Of a DNA stretch of 64,000 nt, positions 9,822-19,197 are shown piece by piece (position 1 is the first letter of the stretch; each line of letters opens with the position of its first letter). The stretch comes from Erwinia billingiae Eb661 (lineage in GTDB: Bacteria; Pseudomonadota; Gammaproteobacteria; Enterobacterales; Enterobacteriaceae). The notes under the pieces are model-generated. The model did no database searches, had not been told where the DNA came from, and saw only the letters and a program-made list of their open reading frames with translations. A program made the position numbers and the translations under genes. The stretch is taken from NCBI RefSeq assembly GCF_000196615.1, contig NC_014306.1, positions 248,001 through 312,000 on the forward strand. The letters are read 5' to 3'.

Positions 9822-9837
9822 TGTGAAGGTTTACGCA
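9822..9837 (-). promoter_or_regulatory. Possible CRP site between glpT and yigM
   Basis: TGTGA, six bases, then ACGCA resembles the CRP consensus TGTGA-N6-TCACA: the first half is perfect and 3 of 5 bases match in the second. glpT is CRP-activated in E. coli. Weak on its own, and it could equally serve yigM. Confidence 0.3.
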
Positions 9838-9959
9838 AATGTTACATTTTTATGACAGCGCGAAAGGATGAAAAAGCGCCAGATGTAAACTAAATACTTT
9901 CCTGCAACTTCGGTCATTTCGTTACACTGGGCGCACTTTTCGCAGCAGGGTCTTCCATT

Positions 9960-10814
9960 GTGACGTTACTGATTGTCACCACAATTTTGTGGGCATTTTC
10001 TTTTAGCCTGATTGGCGAATACCTGGCGGGCCAGGTCGATAGCGTATTTTCGGTATTAGTGCGCCTGGTGCTGGCGGCGGTGGTGTTCCTGCCGTTTCTG
10101 CGCTGGCGTGGCTATCGGGCCTCGACCATCCTGATGTACATGGCGGTGGGCGCATTGCAGCTCGGCATCATGTATCTGATCAGTTTCCAGGCCTATCTCT
10201 ACCTCAGCGTGCAGGAATTCCTGCTGTTTACGGTGATGACGCCGCTGTACGTGACGCTGGTTTATGATTTGCTGACCGGCCGCGGCGTGCGCTGGGGCTA
10301 TGCCCTTAGCGCGATGCTGGCGGTGGGCGGCGCGGCTATCATCCGCTACGACAAAGTCAGCGATCATTTCTGGTTCGGCCTGATGCTGGTGCAACTGGCG
10401 AACCTCATCTTTGCCATTGGCATGGTCGGGTATAAGCGCCTGCAGGAAATCCGGCCGGTACCGCAGCACACCGCGTTCTCCTGGTTCTATCTGGGCGCGG
10501 CGATGATTGCCGTTGTGGCGTGGTTTATGTGGGGAAATCCGCAAAAATTACCGACAACTTCGCTGCAGTGGGGCATTTTGATCTGGCTGGGTGTGGTGGC
10601 GTCTGGGCTGGGCTACTTTATGTGGAACTATGGTGCGACGCAGGTTGATGCCGGCACGCTGGGGATCATGAACAACATGCATGTGCCCGCCGGACTGCTG
10701 GTGAACCTGGCGATCTGGCAGCAGCAGCCACACTGGCCGAGCTTTATTATTGGTGCCGCGGTTATTTTCGCTTCATTGCTGGTGCACCGACACTGGATCG
10801 TGAAAGGCCGATAG
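9960..10814 (+). CDS. yigM: YigM, EamA-family transporter (biotin uptake in E. coli)
   Basis: YigM is a ten-helix EamA-family permease shown in E. coli to mediate high-affinity biotin uptake. The 284-residue protein is hydrophobic throughout and matches E. coli YigM in segments such as GIMNNMHVPAGLLVNLAIW near the C-terminus and NYGATQVDAGTLG. Translation starts at GTG (9960), with AGGG nine bases upstream. The neighbouring metR/metE pair is the same as in E. coli. birA, which uses biotin, is also in this window, but I see no BirA operator dyad here. Confidence 0.88.
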   Translation: MTLLIVTTILWAFSFSLIGEYLAGQVDSVFSVLVRLVLAAVVFLPFLRWRGYRASTILMYMAVGALQLGIMYLISFQAYLYLSVQEFLLFTVMTPLYVTLVYDLLTGRGVRWGYALSAMLAVGGAAIIRYDKVSDHFWFGLMLVQLANLIFAIGMVGYKRLQEIRPVPQHTAFSWFYLGAAMIAVVAWFMWGNPQKLPTTSLQWGILIWLGVVASGLGYFMWNYGATQVDAGTLGIMNNMHVPAGLLVNLAIWQQQPHWPSFIIGAAVIFASLLVHRHWIVKGR

Positions 10815-10844
10815 CATGGGGAACGTGCGGGGATAACGGGCAGG

Positions 10845-10872
10845 AAAAACGGGCAGACTGCTGCTGCCCGTT
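10845..10872 (-). terminator. Rho-independent terminator of the DUF1456 gene
   Basis: Read on the minus strand, AACGGGCAG and CTGCCCGTT form a 9-bp stem followed by a T run (plus-strand A tract 10845-10849). A second copy of AACGGGCAG lies at 10835-10843 on the plus strand, so two alternative stems are possible. Confidence 0.75.
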
Positions 10873-10877
10873 ATGAC

Positions 10878-11360
10878 TTACTTGGCTTTTGGCACAACCG
10901 CAGGACGGATTTTCATGGTCAGTCCTTTCAGGAAGTTACGCAGGATCTGATCGCCGCACTCGCGGTAGTTTTTGTGACCCGGCTTGCGGAAAATCGCCCC
11001 AATCTCAGACTGTCCCACCGCAAAATCCGCCATCTTCAGAATGTCGAGAATGTCGGTGGTTTTCAGATCGAACGCCACGCGCAGCTTCTTCATCATGATG
11101 TTATTGGTCATCTTGCGCTCGATGGACGGCTCTGGTGCATCTTCACTTTTGCCGCGGCGCTGGAAAATCAGGCCATTCAGGAAGTAGCCCATAATCACAT
11201 CCGGGCATTCACGGAAACCGTCTTCATCGTCTTTCTTCAGGAAGCTGTTGATTTCGGCTTCGGTGACTTCTGTTTCTGCCAGCGCCAAAATTGCCACAAC
11301 CTGCGCATCGCTCAGGTTAAGCATGAAGCGCACGCTGCGCAGAACGTCGTTATTAGTCAT
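10878..11360 (-). CDS. yehS: DUF1456 protein, YehS-like
   Basis: This 160-residue protein has the duplicated DUF1456 architecture of E. coli YehS. Two copies share an N-terminal NDVLRSVRFML / NNIMMKKLRVAF element and a C-terminal block ending FRECPDVIMGYFLNGL / YRECGDQILRNFLKGL. Function is unknown. The start MTNNDVLRSV (11360) fits the family better than the frame opening seven codons upstream. In E. coli yehS is at a distant locus; here it lies between yigM and metR. It has its own strong terminator, which suggests an independent unit. Confidence 0.8.
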   Translation of the reverse strand: MTNNDVLRSVRFMLNLSDAQVVAILALAETEVTEAEINSFLKKDDEDGFRECPDVIMGYFLNGLIFQRRGKSEDAPEPSIERKMTNNIMMKKLRVAFDLKTTDILDILKMADFAVGQSEIGAIFRKPGHKNYRECGDQILRNFLKGLTMKIRPAVVPKAK

Positions 11361-11458
11361 AAAAATCTCATCAGGGATCAAAGGCTGTTGTGCGCATTAT
11401 AGTGACAAATGGCCGTTGATACAGGAAAACCCACCAGCGATTCAGGCTGGCAGGTAAA

Positions 11459-12400
11459 TCAGGAGTGGGTCAGCGGAGAGGGCAGTGCGGCACCGGGCTG
11501 AGAAGCGTCTCTGACCAGCGGCAGATGATCGCAGGCATGCTGGCGGGCAGAACGGATAAAGGCTTCGGTCACCGGCTGACGCTGTTCACCATCACGCACG
11601 GCGGCATACAGACGACTCCACAGGCCATCACCCAGCGTTTTGGTCACCACCAGTCCCTGATGTTCGAAGCTTTCCACCACCCAATGCGGCAGTGCCGCAA
11701 TCCCCATCCCGGCCGACACCATCTGGATCAGCAGCAGGGTGTTATCGACGCTTTTCAGCGCCGGGCTGACGCCAGCCGGTTGCAGGAAGTGTCGCCAGAT
11801 ATCCAGACGCTGACGCTGCACCGGATAAATCATCAGCACTTCATTCGCCAAATCTTCCGGCGAGATATGGTCCACTTTCGCCAGCGGGTGATCCTGGGCC
11901 AGCACTAACCTCACTTCAAAATCAAACATCGGCGAATAGAACAGGCCACTGCGCGGCAGAATATCGGAGGTCAGCACGATATCCAGCTCGCCCTGCTGCA
12001 AGGCAGGCTGAGGGTCAAATGTGACGCCCGATTTGAAATCCATCACCACCTGAGGCCAGCTCTGGCGGAAATTACTCAACGCCGGCGTCAGCCACTGGAT
12101 ACAGCTATGGCATTCAATGGCGATGCGCAGCGTGGTCTGGTGAGGCTCGTGGCAGGCCTGAAGCGCTTGCTGGATCTGCGGCAACACCTGTTCCGCCAGC
12201 TGCAGCAGGATTTCGCCCTGGGGCGTAAAGCGCAACGGCTGGCTTTTACGCACGAATAACCGAAAGCCCAGACGCTGTTCCAGGTCGCTGAACTGATGAG
12301 ATAACGCCGACTGCGTTTGGTGAAGCTGGGCCGCCGCGGCCGCCAGCGAACCGGTTGTCCGCAGCGCCTGCAGCGTCCGCAGGTGTTTGAGTTCGATCAT
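11459..12400 (-). CDS. metR: LysR-type methionine regulator MetR
   Basis: MetR is a LysR-family regulator that uses homocysteine as coinducer to activate metE and also regulates metA, metH and glyA. The N-terminal helix-turn-helix spans about residues 1-60 ([20 protein letters not shown]), and the LysR effector domain follows. The first 300 residues closely match E. coli MetR; only the C-terminal tail differs (313 aa against 317). It is divergent from metE, with the start 141 bases from metE. MetR boxes in the intergenic region suggest autoregulation. Confidence 0.96.
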   Translation of the reverse strand: MIELKHLRTLQALRTTGSLAAAAAQLHQTQSALSHQFSDLEQRLGFRLFVRKSQPLRFTPQGEILLQLAEQVLPQIQQALQACHEPHQTTLRIAIECHSCIQWLTPALSNFRQSWPQVVMDFKSGVTFDPQPALQQGELDIVLTSDILPRSGLFYSPMFDFEVRLVLAQDHPLAKVDHISPEDLANEVLMIYPVQRQRLDIWRHFLQPAGVSPALKSVDNTLLLIQMVSAGMGIAALPHWVVESFEHQGLVVTKTLGDGLWSRLYAAVRDGEQRQPVTEAFIRSARQHACDHLPLVRDASQPGAALPSPLTHS

Positions 12401-12434
12401 GAGAGTCCTTCACATCGACAGTGAACAATTTGCG
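12400..12434. promoter_or_regulatory. Two candidate MetR binding sites
   Basis: TGAGAGTCCTTCA (12400-12412) nearly matches the MetR consensus TGAANNTNNTTCA. A degenerate copy beginning TGAACAATT lies at 12422-12434. Their centres are 22 bases apart, two helical turns, as expected for paired sites in front of metE. The second site has a poor right half. Confidence 0.5.
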
Positions 12435-12464
12435 CTTGTGGTGACTACAGTACCTGCGGATTAT

Positions 12465-12496
12465 AGATGTGTAAACATCTGGACGTCTAAAAGCCT
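12465..12496. promoter_or_regulatory. MetJ operator: four tandem met boxes
   Basis: Four contiguous 8-base units, AGATGTGT, AAACATCT, GGACGTCT and AAAAGCCT, match the met box AGACGTCT at 6, 6, 7 and 5 positions. MetJ with S-adenosylmethionine binds such tandem arrays cooperatively. The array lies 46 bases upstream of metE. Confidence 0.85.
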
Positions 12497-12541
12497 GATT
12501 GCATCTGCAAGGACAGCGGGCAACAACTGAGGAAAGAACTG

Positions 12542-14818
12542 ATGACCATTCTGAACCACACACTTGGATTCCCTCGCGTCGGTCTGCGTCGCGAACTGAA
12601 AAAAGCGCAGGAAAGCTACTGGGCGGGTAACAGCACTCAGGACGATTTACTGGCGGTAGGCCGCGAACTGCGTGCCCGCCACTGGCAGCAGCAGAAGCAG
12701 GCGGGCGTTGATCGGGTGCCGGTGGGTGACTTCGCCTGGTACGATCACGTTCTGACCACCAGCCTGATGTTGGGCAACGGGCCGGCCCGTCACCAAAACA
12801 AAGATGGCTCTGTCGATCTGGATACGTTGTTCCGTCTTGGCCGTGGCCGGGCACCCACGGGTGAGCCCGCTGCCGCTGCCGAAATGACCAAGTGGTTCAA
12901 CACCAACTACCACTATATGGTGCCGGAATTCACCCAGGGCCAGCAGTTCAAACTTAGCTGGACACAAATTCTGGAAGAAGTCGATGAAGCGCTGGCTCTT
13001 GGCCACAACGTAAAACCGGTGCTGCTGGGCCCGGTAACCTATCTGTGGTTGGGTAAAGTAAAAGGCGAACAGTTTGACCGACTGAGCCTGCTGAAAGACA
13101 TTCTGCCGGTCTACCAGCAGGTGCTGGGCGAGCTGGCTACCCGCGGAATTGAATGGGTACAGATTGATGAACCTGCGCTGGTGCTGGAACTGCCGCAGGA
13201 ATGGCTGAACGCCTTCAAACCGGCTTATGATGCCTTGCAGGGCAACACCAAACTGCTGCTGACCACCTACTTTGACAGCGCCGGCACTAACATCAATACC
13301 CTCCGTACGCTGCCGGTGCAGGGGCTGCACGTTGACCTGGTGCAGGGTAAAGACGATATCGTTGCGCTAAATGCCAGGATCCCTGCCGACTGGTTGCTGT
13401 CCGTCGGCGTTATCAATGGCCGTAACGTCTGGCGAGCCGACTTAAGTAGCTGGTTTGAACGCCTGCAACCGCTGGTTTCCCAGCGCAAACAGCTGTGGAT
13501 CGGTTCGTCCTGTTCGCTGCTGCACAGCCCTATCGACCTGAGTACCGAAACCCGCCTGGACGACGAAGTGAAAAGCTGGTTCGCCTTCGCCCTGCAAAAG
13601 TGTGCTGAGCTGTCACTGCTGAGCAACGCGCTGAATAACAATAACCCGCAGTCACTGGAGGCCTGGAGCGCACCGATCCGTGCCCGCCGTGATTCGGGTC
13701 GGGTGCATAACGCGGCGGTCAGCAAACGTCTTGCGGCGATCACCGCGAAAGACAGCCAGCGCGATCATGGCTATAGCGTACGTGCTGACGCGCAGCGCAA
13801 GCGCTTTAACCTGCCGGCCTGGCCGACCACCACCATCGGTTCGTTCCCACAAACTACCGAAATCCGTGGCCTGCGCCTGGACTTCAAACAGGGTCGCCTC
13901 GACAGTAATCACTACCGTACCGGCATTGCCGGACATATCAAACAGGCCATTGCTGAGCAGGAACGTCTGGGTCTGGATGTGCTGGTTCACGGCGAAGCCG
14001 AACGTAACGACATGGTTGAGTATTTTGGCGAGAACCTCGACGGTTTTGCCTTCACGCAAAATGGCTGGGTGCAGAGCTACGGTTCACGCTGCGTCAAACC
14101 GCCCGTTATTATCGGCGACGTCAGCCGCCCGGCGGCGATCACCGTTGAATGGGCGAAATACGCCCAGTCCCTGACGGAGAAACCGGTGAAAGGCATGCTG
14201 ACCGGGCCGGTTACCATCCTTTGCTGGTCATTCCCGCGTGAAGACGTGAGCCGTGAAACCATCGCTAAGCAGATTGCCCTGGCGCTACGCGATGAAGTGG
14301 AGGACCTGGAAAAAGCCGGCATCGGCATCATTCAGATCGATGAGCCTGCCCTGCGTGAAGGTCTGCCGCTGCGCCAGTCCGACTGGGCGGCCTATCTGGC
14401 ATGGGCCGTTGATGCCTTCCGCCTGAACGCTGCCGTGGCGCGGGATGACACGCAGATCCATACCCATATGTGTTACTGCGAGTTCAACGACATCATGGGG
14501 TCGATTGCGGCGCTGGATGCGGACGTGATCACCATCGAAACCTCACGGTCGGATATGGAACTGCTGGAGTCGTTTGAGGAGTTTGATTACCCGAATGAGA
14601 TCGGCCCTGGCGTGTACGACATTCATTCGCCAAACGTGCCCGGCGTGGAATGGATGGAAGAACTGCTGCTGAAGGCGGCGAAGCGCATCCCGACTGAGCG
14701 TCTGTGGGTGAATCCGGATTGTGGTCTGAAAACCCGCGGCTGGACAGAAACGCGTCAGGCGTTAGCGAACATGGTGCAAGCCGCCCAGAATCTGCGCAAA
14801 ACTAAAAAACCGGCCTGA
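12542..14818 (+). CDS. metE: Cobalamin-independent methionine synthase
   Basis: MetE transfers the methyl group of methyltetrahydropteroyltri-glutamate to homocysteine, the last step of methionine synthesis without vitamin B12. The 758-residue protein has the two-barrel arrangement. The C-terminal barrel carries the zinc ligands H and C in HTHMCYCEF, a glutamate, and the cysteine in [11 protein letters not shown]. The N-terminus [17 protein letters not shown] matches E. coli. The ATG start has GGAAAG upstream. Control is by MetJ boxes and MetR sites upstream. A strong terminator follows. Confidence 0.98.
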   Translation: MTILNHTLGFPRVGLRRELKKAQESYWAGNSTQDDLLAVGRELRARHWQQQKQAGVDRVPVGDFAWYDHVLTTSLMLGNGPARHQNKDGSVDLDTLFRLGRGRAPTGEPAAAAEMTKWFNTNYHYMVPEFTQGQQFKLSWTQILEEVDEALALGHNVKPVLLGPVTYLWLGKVKGEQFDRLSLLKDILPVYQQVLGELATRGIEWVQIDEPALVLELPQEWLNAFKPAYDALQGNTKLLLTTYFDSAGTNINTLRTLPVQGLHVDLVQGKDDIVALNARIPADWLLSVGVINGRNVWRADLSSWFERLQPLVSQRKQLWIGSSCSLLHSPIDLSTETRLDDEVKSWFAFALQKCAELSLLSNALNNNNPQSLEAWSAPIRARRDSGRVHNAAVSKRLAAITAKDSQRDHGYSVRADAQRKRFNLPAWPTTTIGSFPQTTEIRGLRLDFKQGRLDSNHYRTGIAGHIKQAIAEQERLGLDVLVHGEAERNDMVEYFGENLDGFAFTQNGWVQSYGSRCVKPPVIIGDVSRPAAITVEWAKYAQSLTEKPVKGMLTGPVTILCWSFPREDVSRETIAKQIALALRDEVEDLEKAGIGIIQIDEPALREGLPLRQSDWAAYLAWAVDAFRLNAAVARDDTQIHTHMCYCEFNDIMGSIAALDADVITIETSRSDMELLESFEEFDYPNEIGPGVYDIHSPNVPGVEWMEELLLKAAKRIPTERLWVNPDCGLKTRGWTETRQALANMVQAAQNLRKTKKPA

Positions 14819-14841
14819 TTTCTGAGTGATTGAAGTGATGT

Positions 14842-14865
14842 GGGGCGCCTGGCGCCCCTTTTTTT
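14842..14865 (+). terminator. Rho-independent terminator of metE
   Basis: GGGGCGC and GCGCCCC form a 7-bp stem with a three-base loop (14842-14858), followed by seven T residues. It ends one base before the stop of the convergent hydrolase gene. Confidence 0.9.
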
Positions 14866-14866
14866 A

Positions 14867-15694
14867 TTACTTCACGCCATTCTGCCGGAACCAGGCGAGC
14901 ATGCGCTGCCAGCCATCTTTGGCCGACTCTTCATGATAGCTTGGGCGGTAATCGGCATTAAAGGCATGGCCCGCATCCGGATAAACAATAATTTCCGATT
15001 TGGCGTTCGCTGCACGCAGCGCCTGGCGCATAGTCTCCACGCTCTCCTGCGGAATGCTGTCATCCTTGCCGCCATAAAGTCCTAACACCGGCGCAGTTAA
15101 ATCCACCGCGATATCAACCGGCTGCTTCTGCTGCTTCAGCGTCTTCTCTCCGACCATTTTGCCATACCAGGCCACGGCGGCTTTCAGCTGTGGATTGTGT
15201 GCTGCATACAGCCAGGTAATGCGTCCGCCCCAGCAGAAGCCAGTGATGCCCATATTGCGCATATCGCCGCCGTGACGGGAGGCCCAGTTGGCAACGTGAT
15301 CCAAATCGGCCAACACCTGATTATCCGGAACGGTGCTGACTAAATCTTTAAACAGCGTCGGGATATCGTCGTATTCAGCAGGATCGCCCTGGCGGAAGTA
15401 AAGCTCTGGCGCAACCGCCAGATAGCCTTCGGCAGCCAGGCGACGGCAGATATCGCGAATGTGTTCATGCACGCCAAAAATCTCCTGAACCACCAGAATC
15501 ACCGGCAGTGGGCCGCTGACATGACGCGGTTTGGCGTGAAAAGCGGGCATGTTCTCGCCCTGAGTAGGAATGGATGTTTCACCTGACTGGATGGCGTCAC
15601 TGTCAGTAATAATCGTGGTCGATGCGGTAGGCGATACCGCAGGAGTGAACCCATTATTGCTCATTTTTTGAGTCGTATTCTCGTCGGTTTTCAT
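14867..15694 (-). CDS. ysgA: Dienelactone hydrolase family protein YsgA
   Basis: YsgA is an alpha/beta-hydrolase of the dienelactone hydrolase family; its natural substrate is unknown. The nucleophile elbow GFCWGG carries the catalytic cysteine. The aspartate lies in YGGKDDSIP and the histidine in DAGHAF. Length is 275, against 271 in E. coli, and the next gene udp is the same neighbour. The start at 15694 is chosen because GGAG lies six bases upstream. An internal ATG ten codons on (MSNNGFTPA) lines up better with the E. coli N-terminus and remains an alternative. Confidence 0.85.
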   Translation of the reverse strand: MKTDENTTQKMSNNGFTPAVSPTASTTIITDSDAIQSGETSIPTQGENMPAFHAKPRHVSGPLPVILVVQEIFGVHEHIRDICRRLAAEGYLAVAPELYFRQGDPAEYDDIPTLFKDLVSTVPDNQVLADLDHVANWASRHGGDMRNMGITGFCWGGRITWLYAAHNPQLKAAVAWYGKMVGEKTLKQQKQPVDIAVDLTAPVLGLYGGKDDSIPQESVETMRQALRAANAKSEIIVYPDAGHAFNADYRPSYHEESAKDGWQRMLAWFRQNGVK

Positions 15695-15843
15695 TGTCCT
15701 CTCCATGCATGCATTAGCGCAATCAGCTAACTATAGCCAGGATTACGTTTGGGTCAGGGGGTTGCTCTCTACCCATCATTAACACTGCCATTACCTGACC
15801 GTGAGGGCAAGTTGTGGCAATCCGAAAGGAAAGAGTGTTTAAA

Positions 15844-15859
15844 TGTGATGTATGTCACT
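15844..15859 (+). promoter_or_regulatory. Distal CRP site of udp
   Basis: TGTGA-TGTATG-TCACT matches the CRP consensus at nine of ten bases. Its centre is 52 bases upstream of the proximal site, the same separation as the CRP sites (-93.5 and -41.5) of the E. coli udp promoter, where CytR binds between them. Confidence 0.8.
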
Positions 15860-15895
15860 TCTTGTTGTTGATTCAATGTAACTTTCATTGGACGA

Positions 15896-15911
15896 AGTGA
15901 TGCGATTCACA
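15896..15911 (+). promoter_or_regulatory. Proximal CRP site of udp
   Basis: AGTGA-TGCGAT-TCACA matches the CRP consensus at nine of ten bases. A -10-like ATTATT lies about 20 bases downstream, giving class II geometry with a start near 15945. Confidence 0.8.
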
Positions 15912-15982
15912 TAATTTTCGGCAGCTTTGCATTATTGTGACCGCCAGATCCTTATCCCCCTTTCCCGTTACAGGAGTTTGAA

Positions 15983-16744
15983 ATGGCACACTCAGACGTT
16001 TTTCATTTGGGTTTAACAAAAGCGGATTTGCAGGGCGCGACCTTGGCGATTGTGCCGGGCGATCCTGAGCGGGTGAAAAAAATTGCGGCATTGATGGAAA
16101 ACCCGGTCCATCTGGCTTCACACCGTGAATTTACCAGCTGGCGTGCAGAGCTGGATGGCAAGGCGGTGATCGTCTGTTCCACCGGCATCGGCGGTCCTTC
16201 AACGTCTATTGCAGTGGAAGAACTGGCTCAACTGGGCGTGCGCACCTTCCTGCGCGTCGGTACCACTGGCGCTATTCAGCCAGAGATTAACGTCGGCGAT
16301 GTGCTGGTCACCACCGGCTCAGTGCGTCTTGATGGCGCCAGCCTGCACTTCGCCCCGCTGGAGTTCCCGGCTGTCGCGGACTTTACCTGCACCACGGCGC
16401 TGGTCGACGCGGCGAAAGCGGCAGGCGCAACCACCCACATTGGTATCACCGCATCTTCCGATACGTTCTATCCTGGTCAGGAGCGTTACGACACCTTTTC
16501 AGGCCGCGTCGTCAGCCGTTTCCAGAACTCAATGAAGGAATGGCAGGATATGGGCGTGCTGAACTATGAAATGGAGTCGGCAACGCTGTTAACCATGTGT
16601 GCCAGTCAGGGACTGCGGGCCGGTATGGTGGCGGGTGTGATCGTCAACCGCACTCAGCAGGAAATTCCTGATGCGGAAACGATGAAAAGAACCGAGAGTG
16701 ATGCGGTACGTATCGTAGTAGATGCGGCGCGCCGCCTAATCTGA
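15983..16744 (+). CDS. udp: Uridine phosphorylase
   Basis: Udp reversibly cleaves uridine to uracil and ribose-1-phosphate for pyrimidine salvage. The 253-residue length equals that of E. coli and the sequence is nearly collinear. The phosphate site VPGDPERV (about 24-31) and the ribose/substrate signature NYEMESATL of the PNP/UDP family are visible. GGAG precedes the ATG. The two upstream CRP sites, spaced as in E. coli, indicate cAMP-CRP activation with probable CytR repression. Confidence 0.98.
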   Translation: MAHSDVFHLGLTKADLQGATLAIVPGDPERVKKIAALMENPVHLASHREFTSWRAELDGKAVIVCSTGIGGPSTSIAVEELAQLGVRTFLRVGTTGAIQPEINVGDVLVTTGSVRLDGASLHFAPLEFPAVADFTCTTALVDAAKAAGATTHIGITASSDTFYPGQERYDTFSGRVVSRFQNSMKEWQDMGVLNYEMESATLLTMCASQGLRAGMVAGVIVNRTQQEIPDAETMKRTESDAVRIVVDAARRLI

Positions 16745-16752
16745 CGCTTTTT

Positions 16753-16772
16753 ATCTGGACATTCATACAGTA
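16753..16772. promoter_or_regulatory. LexA-like SOS box upstream of rmuC
   Basis: CTG (16755-16757), ten bases, then CAG (16768-16770) fits the LexA core spacing. The right half TACAGTA is perfect and 14 of 20 bases match the consensus. rmuC (yigN) has been listed among DNA-damage-inducible genes in E. coli, consistent with this placement 45 bases before the start codon. Confidence 0.55.
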
Positions 16773-16817
16773 GGCCTCTACCTTTTCCCGTAGATAAGTC
16801 CATGCGGGAGAATAAAG

Positions 16818-18353
16818 GTGGATGCAACAATCAGTTATGGCGTTTGTCTGGCGCTGGCCGGTGTGCTGGCAGGCTGGACAATCGCCTGGTTTCGCGGGCA
16901 GCAGGTCTCAGCCCGGCAGGAAACCGAACGGCAATTGCTGCTGCAGTCAGCGGAACAGCTGCGCGAAGAGCGTCAACGGCTGCAGCAGCAGGTCGAAACC
17001 TGTCAGCAGGCGCAACGGCAGAATGAGCTCGAGTTGCGCCAGCTACACGGGACGCTGTCTGCGGCCCAGGAAAAGCTTCACCACCTCGATCACTGGCGCA
17101 ATGAAACTGAACAGCTGACGCGGGAATTACGCAACCAGCTGGAAATCAACAGTTCTCAGGAAGCCGAACTGCGCGAAGTCACCATCCGTCTTGAAGAAAC
17201 CCGCATGGCTGCTGAAGAGAAACAGCGCCTGCTGGTCAACAGCGAGCAGCGGCTGAACGCGCAATTTGAAAACCTTGCAAACCGGATTTTCGAAAACAGT
17301 GGCCGCCGCGTTGATGAGCAAAACAAGCAAAGCCTTAACAGCCTGATTTCGCCACTGCGTGAACAGCTGGAAGGCTTCCGCCGCCAGGTGCAGGACGGAT
17401 TTGGCCAGGAAGCCCGTGAACGTCATACCCTCTCGCATGAAATCCGCAACCTGCAGCAGCTGAACGCGCAAATGGCGCAGGAAGCGATCAACCTGACCAA
17501 AGCGCTGAAAGGCGACAATAAAACCCAGGGTAACTGGGGTGAAGTGGTCTTGAGCCGCGTGCTTGAAGCCTCCGGGCTGCGGGAAGGCCATGAGTATGAA
17601 ACCCAGGTCACCATTCAGTTAGAACAGAACGGACGGATGCAGCCGGATGTGATCGTGCGTCTGCCGCAGGGCAAAGATGTGGTTATCGATGCCAAAATGA
17701 CGCTGGTGGCCTACGAACGTTACTTCAACGGTGACGATGAGGCGCAGCGCGAAGCGGCAATCAGCGAGCATATTGCCGCCATTCGTGGGCATTTACGTCA
17801 GCTGAGCCGAAAAGATTACCAACAATTGCCCGGTTTACGCTCCCTGGATTATGTGTTGATGTTTATCCCGGTTGAACCGGCCTTTTTACTGGCGATCGAT
17901 CGTCAGCCGGAGTTGATTAACGAAGCGCTCAACCTGAACATCATGTTAGTCAGTCCAACCACCCTGCTGGTGGCGTTACGGACGATTAACAATCTTTGGC
18001 GCTATGAGCAACAGAGCCGCCATGCCCAACGCATCGCCGATCGTGCCGCGAAGCTCTACGATAAAATGCGCCTGTTTGTCGATGACATGTCCTCAATGGG
18101 CCAAAGTCTGGACAAAGCGCAGGACAGTTACCGTCAGGCAATGAAAAAACTGTCGGAAGGGCGGGGCAATATGATTGCCCAGACCGAAAGCTTCCGTCAG
18201 CTGGGTATCGAGGTGAAACGGCCGATTAATCCGCGGCTTGTTGAACAGGCCATGCCGGAATCGGCCGAAAATATCGCTGAGCTGGAGGACGATGAAGCCC
18301 AGCCAGATGGCGATTCCGGGCAGGATAACGGCGCATTAAGAGTCAATGAATAA
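16818..18353 (+). CDS. rmuC: RmuC, DNA recombination-limiting protein
   Basis: RmuC is a predicted nuclease-fold protein whose loss in E. coli raises inversion between short inverted repeats. An N-terminal membrane anchor (about 5-25) is followed by a long, glutamine-rich coiled coil (about 30-160). The conserved RmuC domain then carries NWGEVVL and VVIDAKMTLVAYERYF, the region resembling PD-(D/E)XK nucleases. Length is 511. The start is GTG with GGGAG seven bases upstream. A LexA-like box lies in the promoter region. Confidence 0.93.
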   Translation: MDATISYGVCLALAGVLAGWTIAWFRGQQVSARQETERQLLLQSAEQLREERQRLQQQVETCQQAQRQNELELRQLHGTLSAAQEKLHHLDHWRNETEQLTRELRNQLEINSSQEAELREVTIRLEETRMAAEEKQRLLVNSEQRLNAQFENLANRIFENSGRRVDEQNKQSLNSLISPLREQLEGFRRQVQDGFGQEARERHTLSHEIRNLQQLNAQMAQEAINLTKALKGDNKTQGNWGEVVLSRVLEASGLREGHEYETQVTIQLEQNGRMQPDVIVRLPQGKDVVIDAKMTLVAYERYFNGDDEAQREAAISEHIAAIRGHLRQLSRKDYQQLPGLRSLDYVLMFIPVEPAFLLAIDRQPELINEALNLNIMLVSPTTLLVALRTINNLWRYEQQSRHAQRIADRAAKLYDKMRLFVDDMSSMGQSLDKAQDSYRQAMKKLSEGRGNMIAQTESFRQLGIEVKRPINPRLVEQAMPESAENIAELEDDEAQPDGDSGQDNGALRVNE

Positions 18354-18429
18354 GCCGCCAGGCTGCGTGCCTGACCTGCTGGACTCTGGTACACTTGGCA
18401 GATAATTGATTGCAGAGCAGGCAAAACAA

Positions 18430-19185
18430 ATGGCAGATGAATCAAAGGACACCACTCATTTCGGCTTCCGTACCGTAGCGAAAAGCGACAAGGAAGAAAT
18501 GGTGGCAGATGTTTTCCATTCCGTTGCGGCCAAATATGACCTGATGAACGATTTAATGTCGTTCGGCATCCACCGCGTCTGGAAGCGTTTTACTATCGAT
18601 TGCAGCGGCGTCCGCCGTGGGCAGCGCGTGCTGGATCTGGCGGGCGGCACCGGCGATTTGACCGCGAAGTTCTCACGCCTGGTGGGCGAGACGGGCGAAG
18701 TGGTGCTGGCTGATATCAACAGCTCGATGCTGAAAGTGGGCCGTGAGAAATTACGCAACAACGGCATCATTGGCAACGTGAACTACGTGCAGGCCAATGC
18801 TGAAGCACTGCCTTTCCCGGACAACTATTTCGACTGCATTACCATCGCCTTTGGCTTGCGTAACGTCACCGAGAAAGAGAAAGCGCTGGCGTCCATGTTC
18901 CGCGTACTGAAGCCGGGCGGGCGTTTACTGGTGCTGGAGTTCTCCAAGCCGGTGCTGGAACCGTTAAGCAAGGCCTATGACGCGTACTCTTTCCATATTC
19001 TGCCGCGCATCGGCGAGCTGGTGGCGAAGGATTCCGGGAGCTATCGCTATCTGGCCGAATCCATCCGTATGCATCCGGATCAGGACACACTCAAGCAGAT
19101 GATGGAAGACGTGGGCTTTGAAAACACCACGTATCACAATCTCACCGGTGGCATCGTTGCACTGCACCGTGGGTTCAAGTTCTAA
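18430..19185 (+). CDS. ubiE: Ubiquinone/menaquinone C-methyltransferase UbiE
   Basis: UbiE is an S-adenosylmethionine-dependent C-methyltransferase used in both ubiquinone and menaquinone synthesis. Motif [12 protein letters not shown] (about 67-77) binds the cofactor, and the family signature [17 protein letters not shown] is present near 160-176. At 251 aa it equals E. coli in length. The start MADESKD is internal to a longer frame and matches the E. coli N-terminus; its Shine-Dalgarno is weak. ubiJ begins 12 bases downstream and ubiB overlaps ubiJ, forming an ubiEJB operon. Confidence 0.97.
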   Translation: MADESKDTTHFGFRTVAKSDKEEMVADVFHSVAAKYDLMNDLMSFGIHRVWKRFTIDCSGVRRGQRVLDLAGGTGDLTAKFSRLVGETGEVVLADINSSMLKVGREKLRNNGIIGNVNYVQANAEALPFPDNYFDCITIAFGLRNVTEKEKALASMFRVLKPGGRLLVLEFSKPVLEPLSKAYDAYSFHILPRIGELVAKDSGSYRYLAESIRMHPDQDTLKQMMEDVGFENTTYHNLTGGIVALHRGFKF

Positions 19186-19197
19186 ACAGGAAAGCGA

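Noticed and set aside
9884..9928. BirA operator in front of yigM
   Set aside because: TGTAAACTAAAT resembles the left half of the E. coli bio operator, and yigM is a biotin transporter. No matching right half lies at the required distance, so it is at best a chance half-site.
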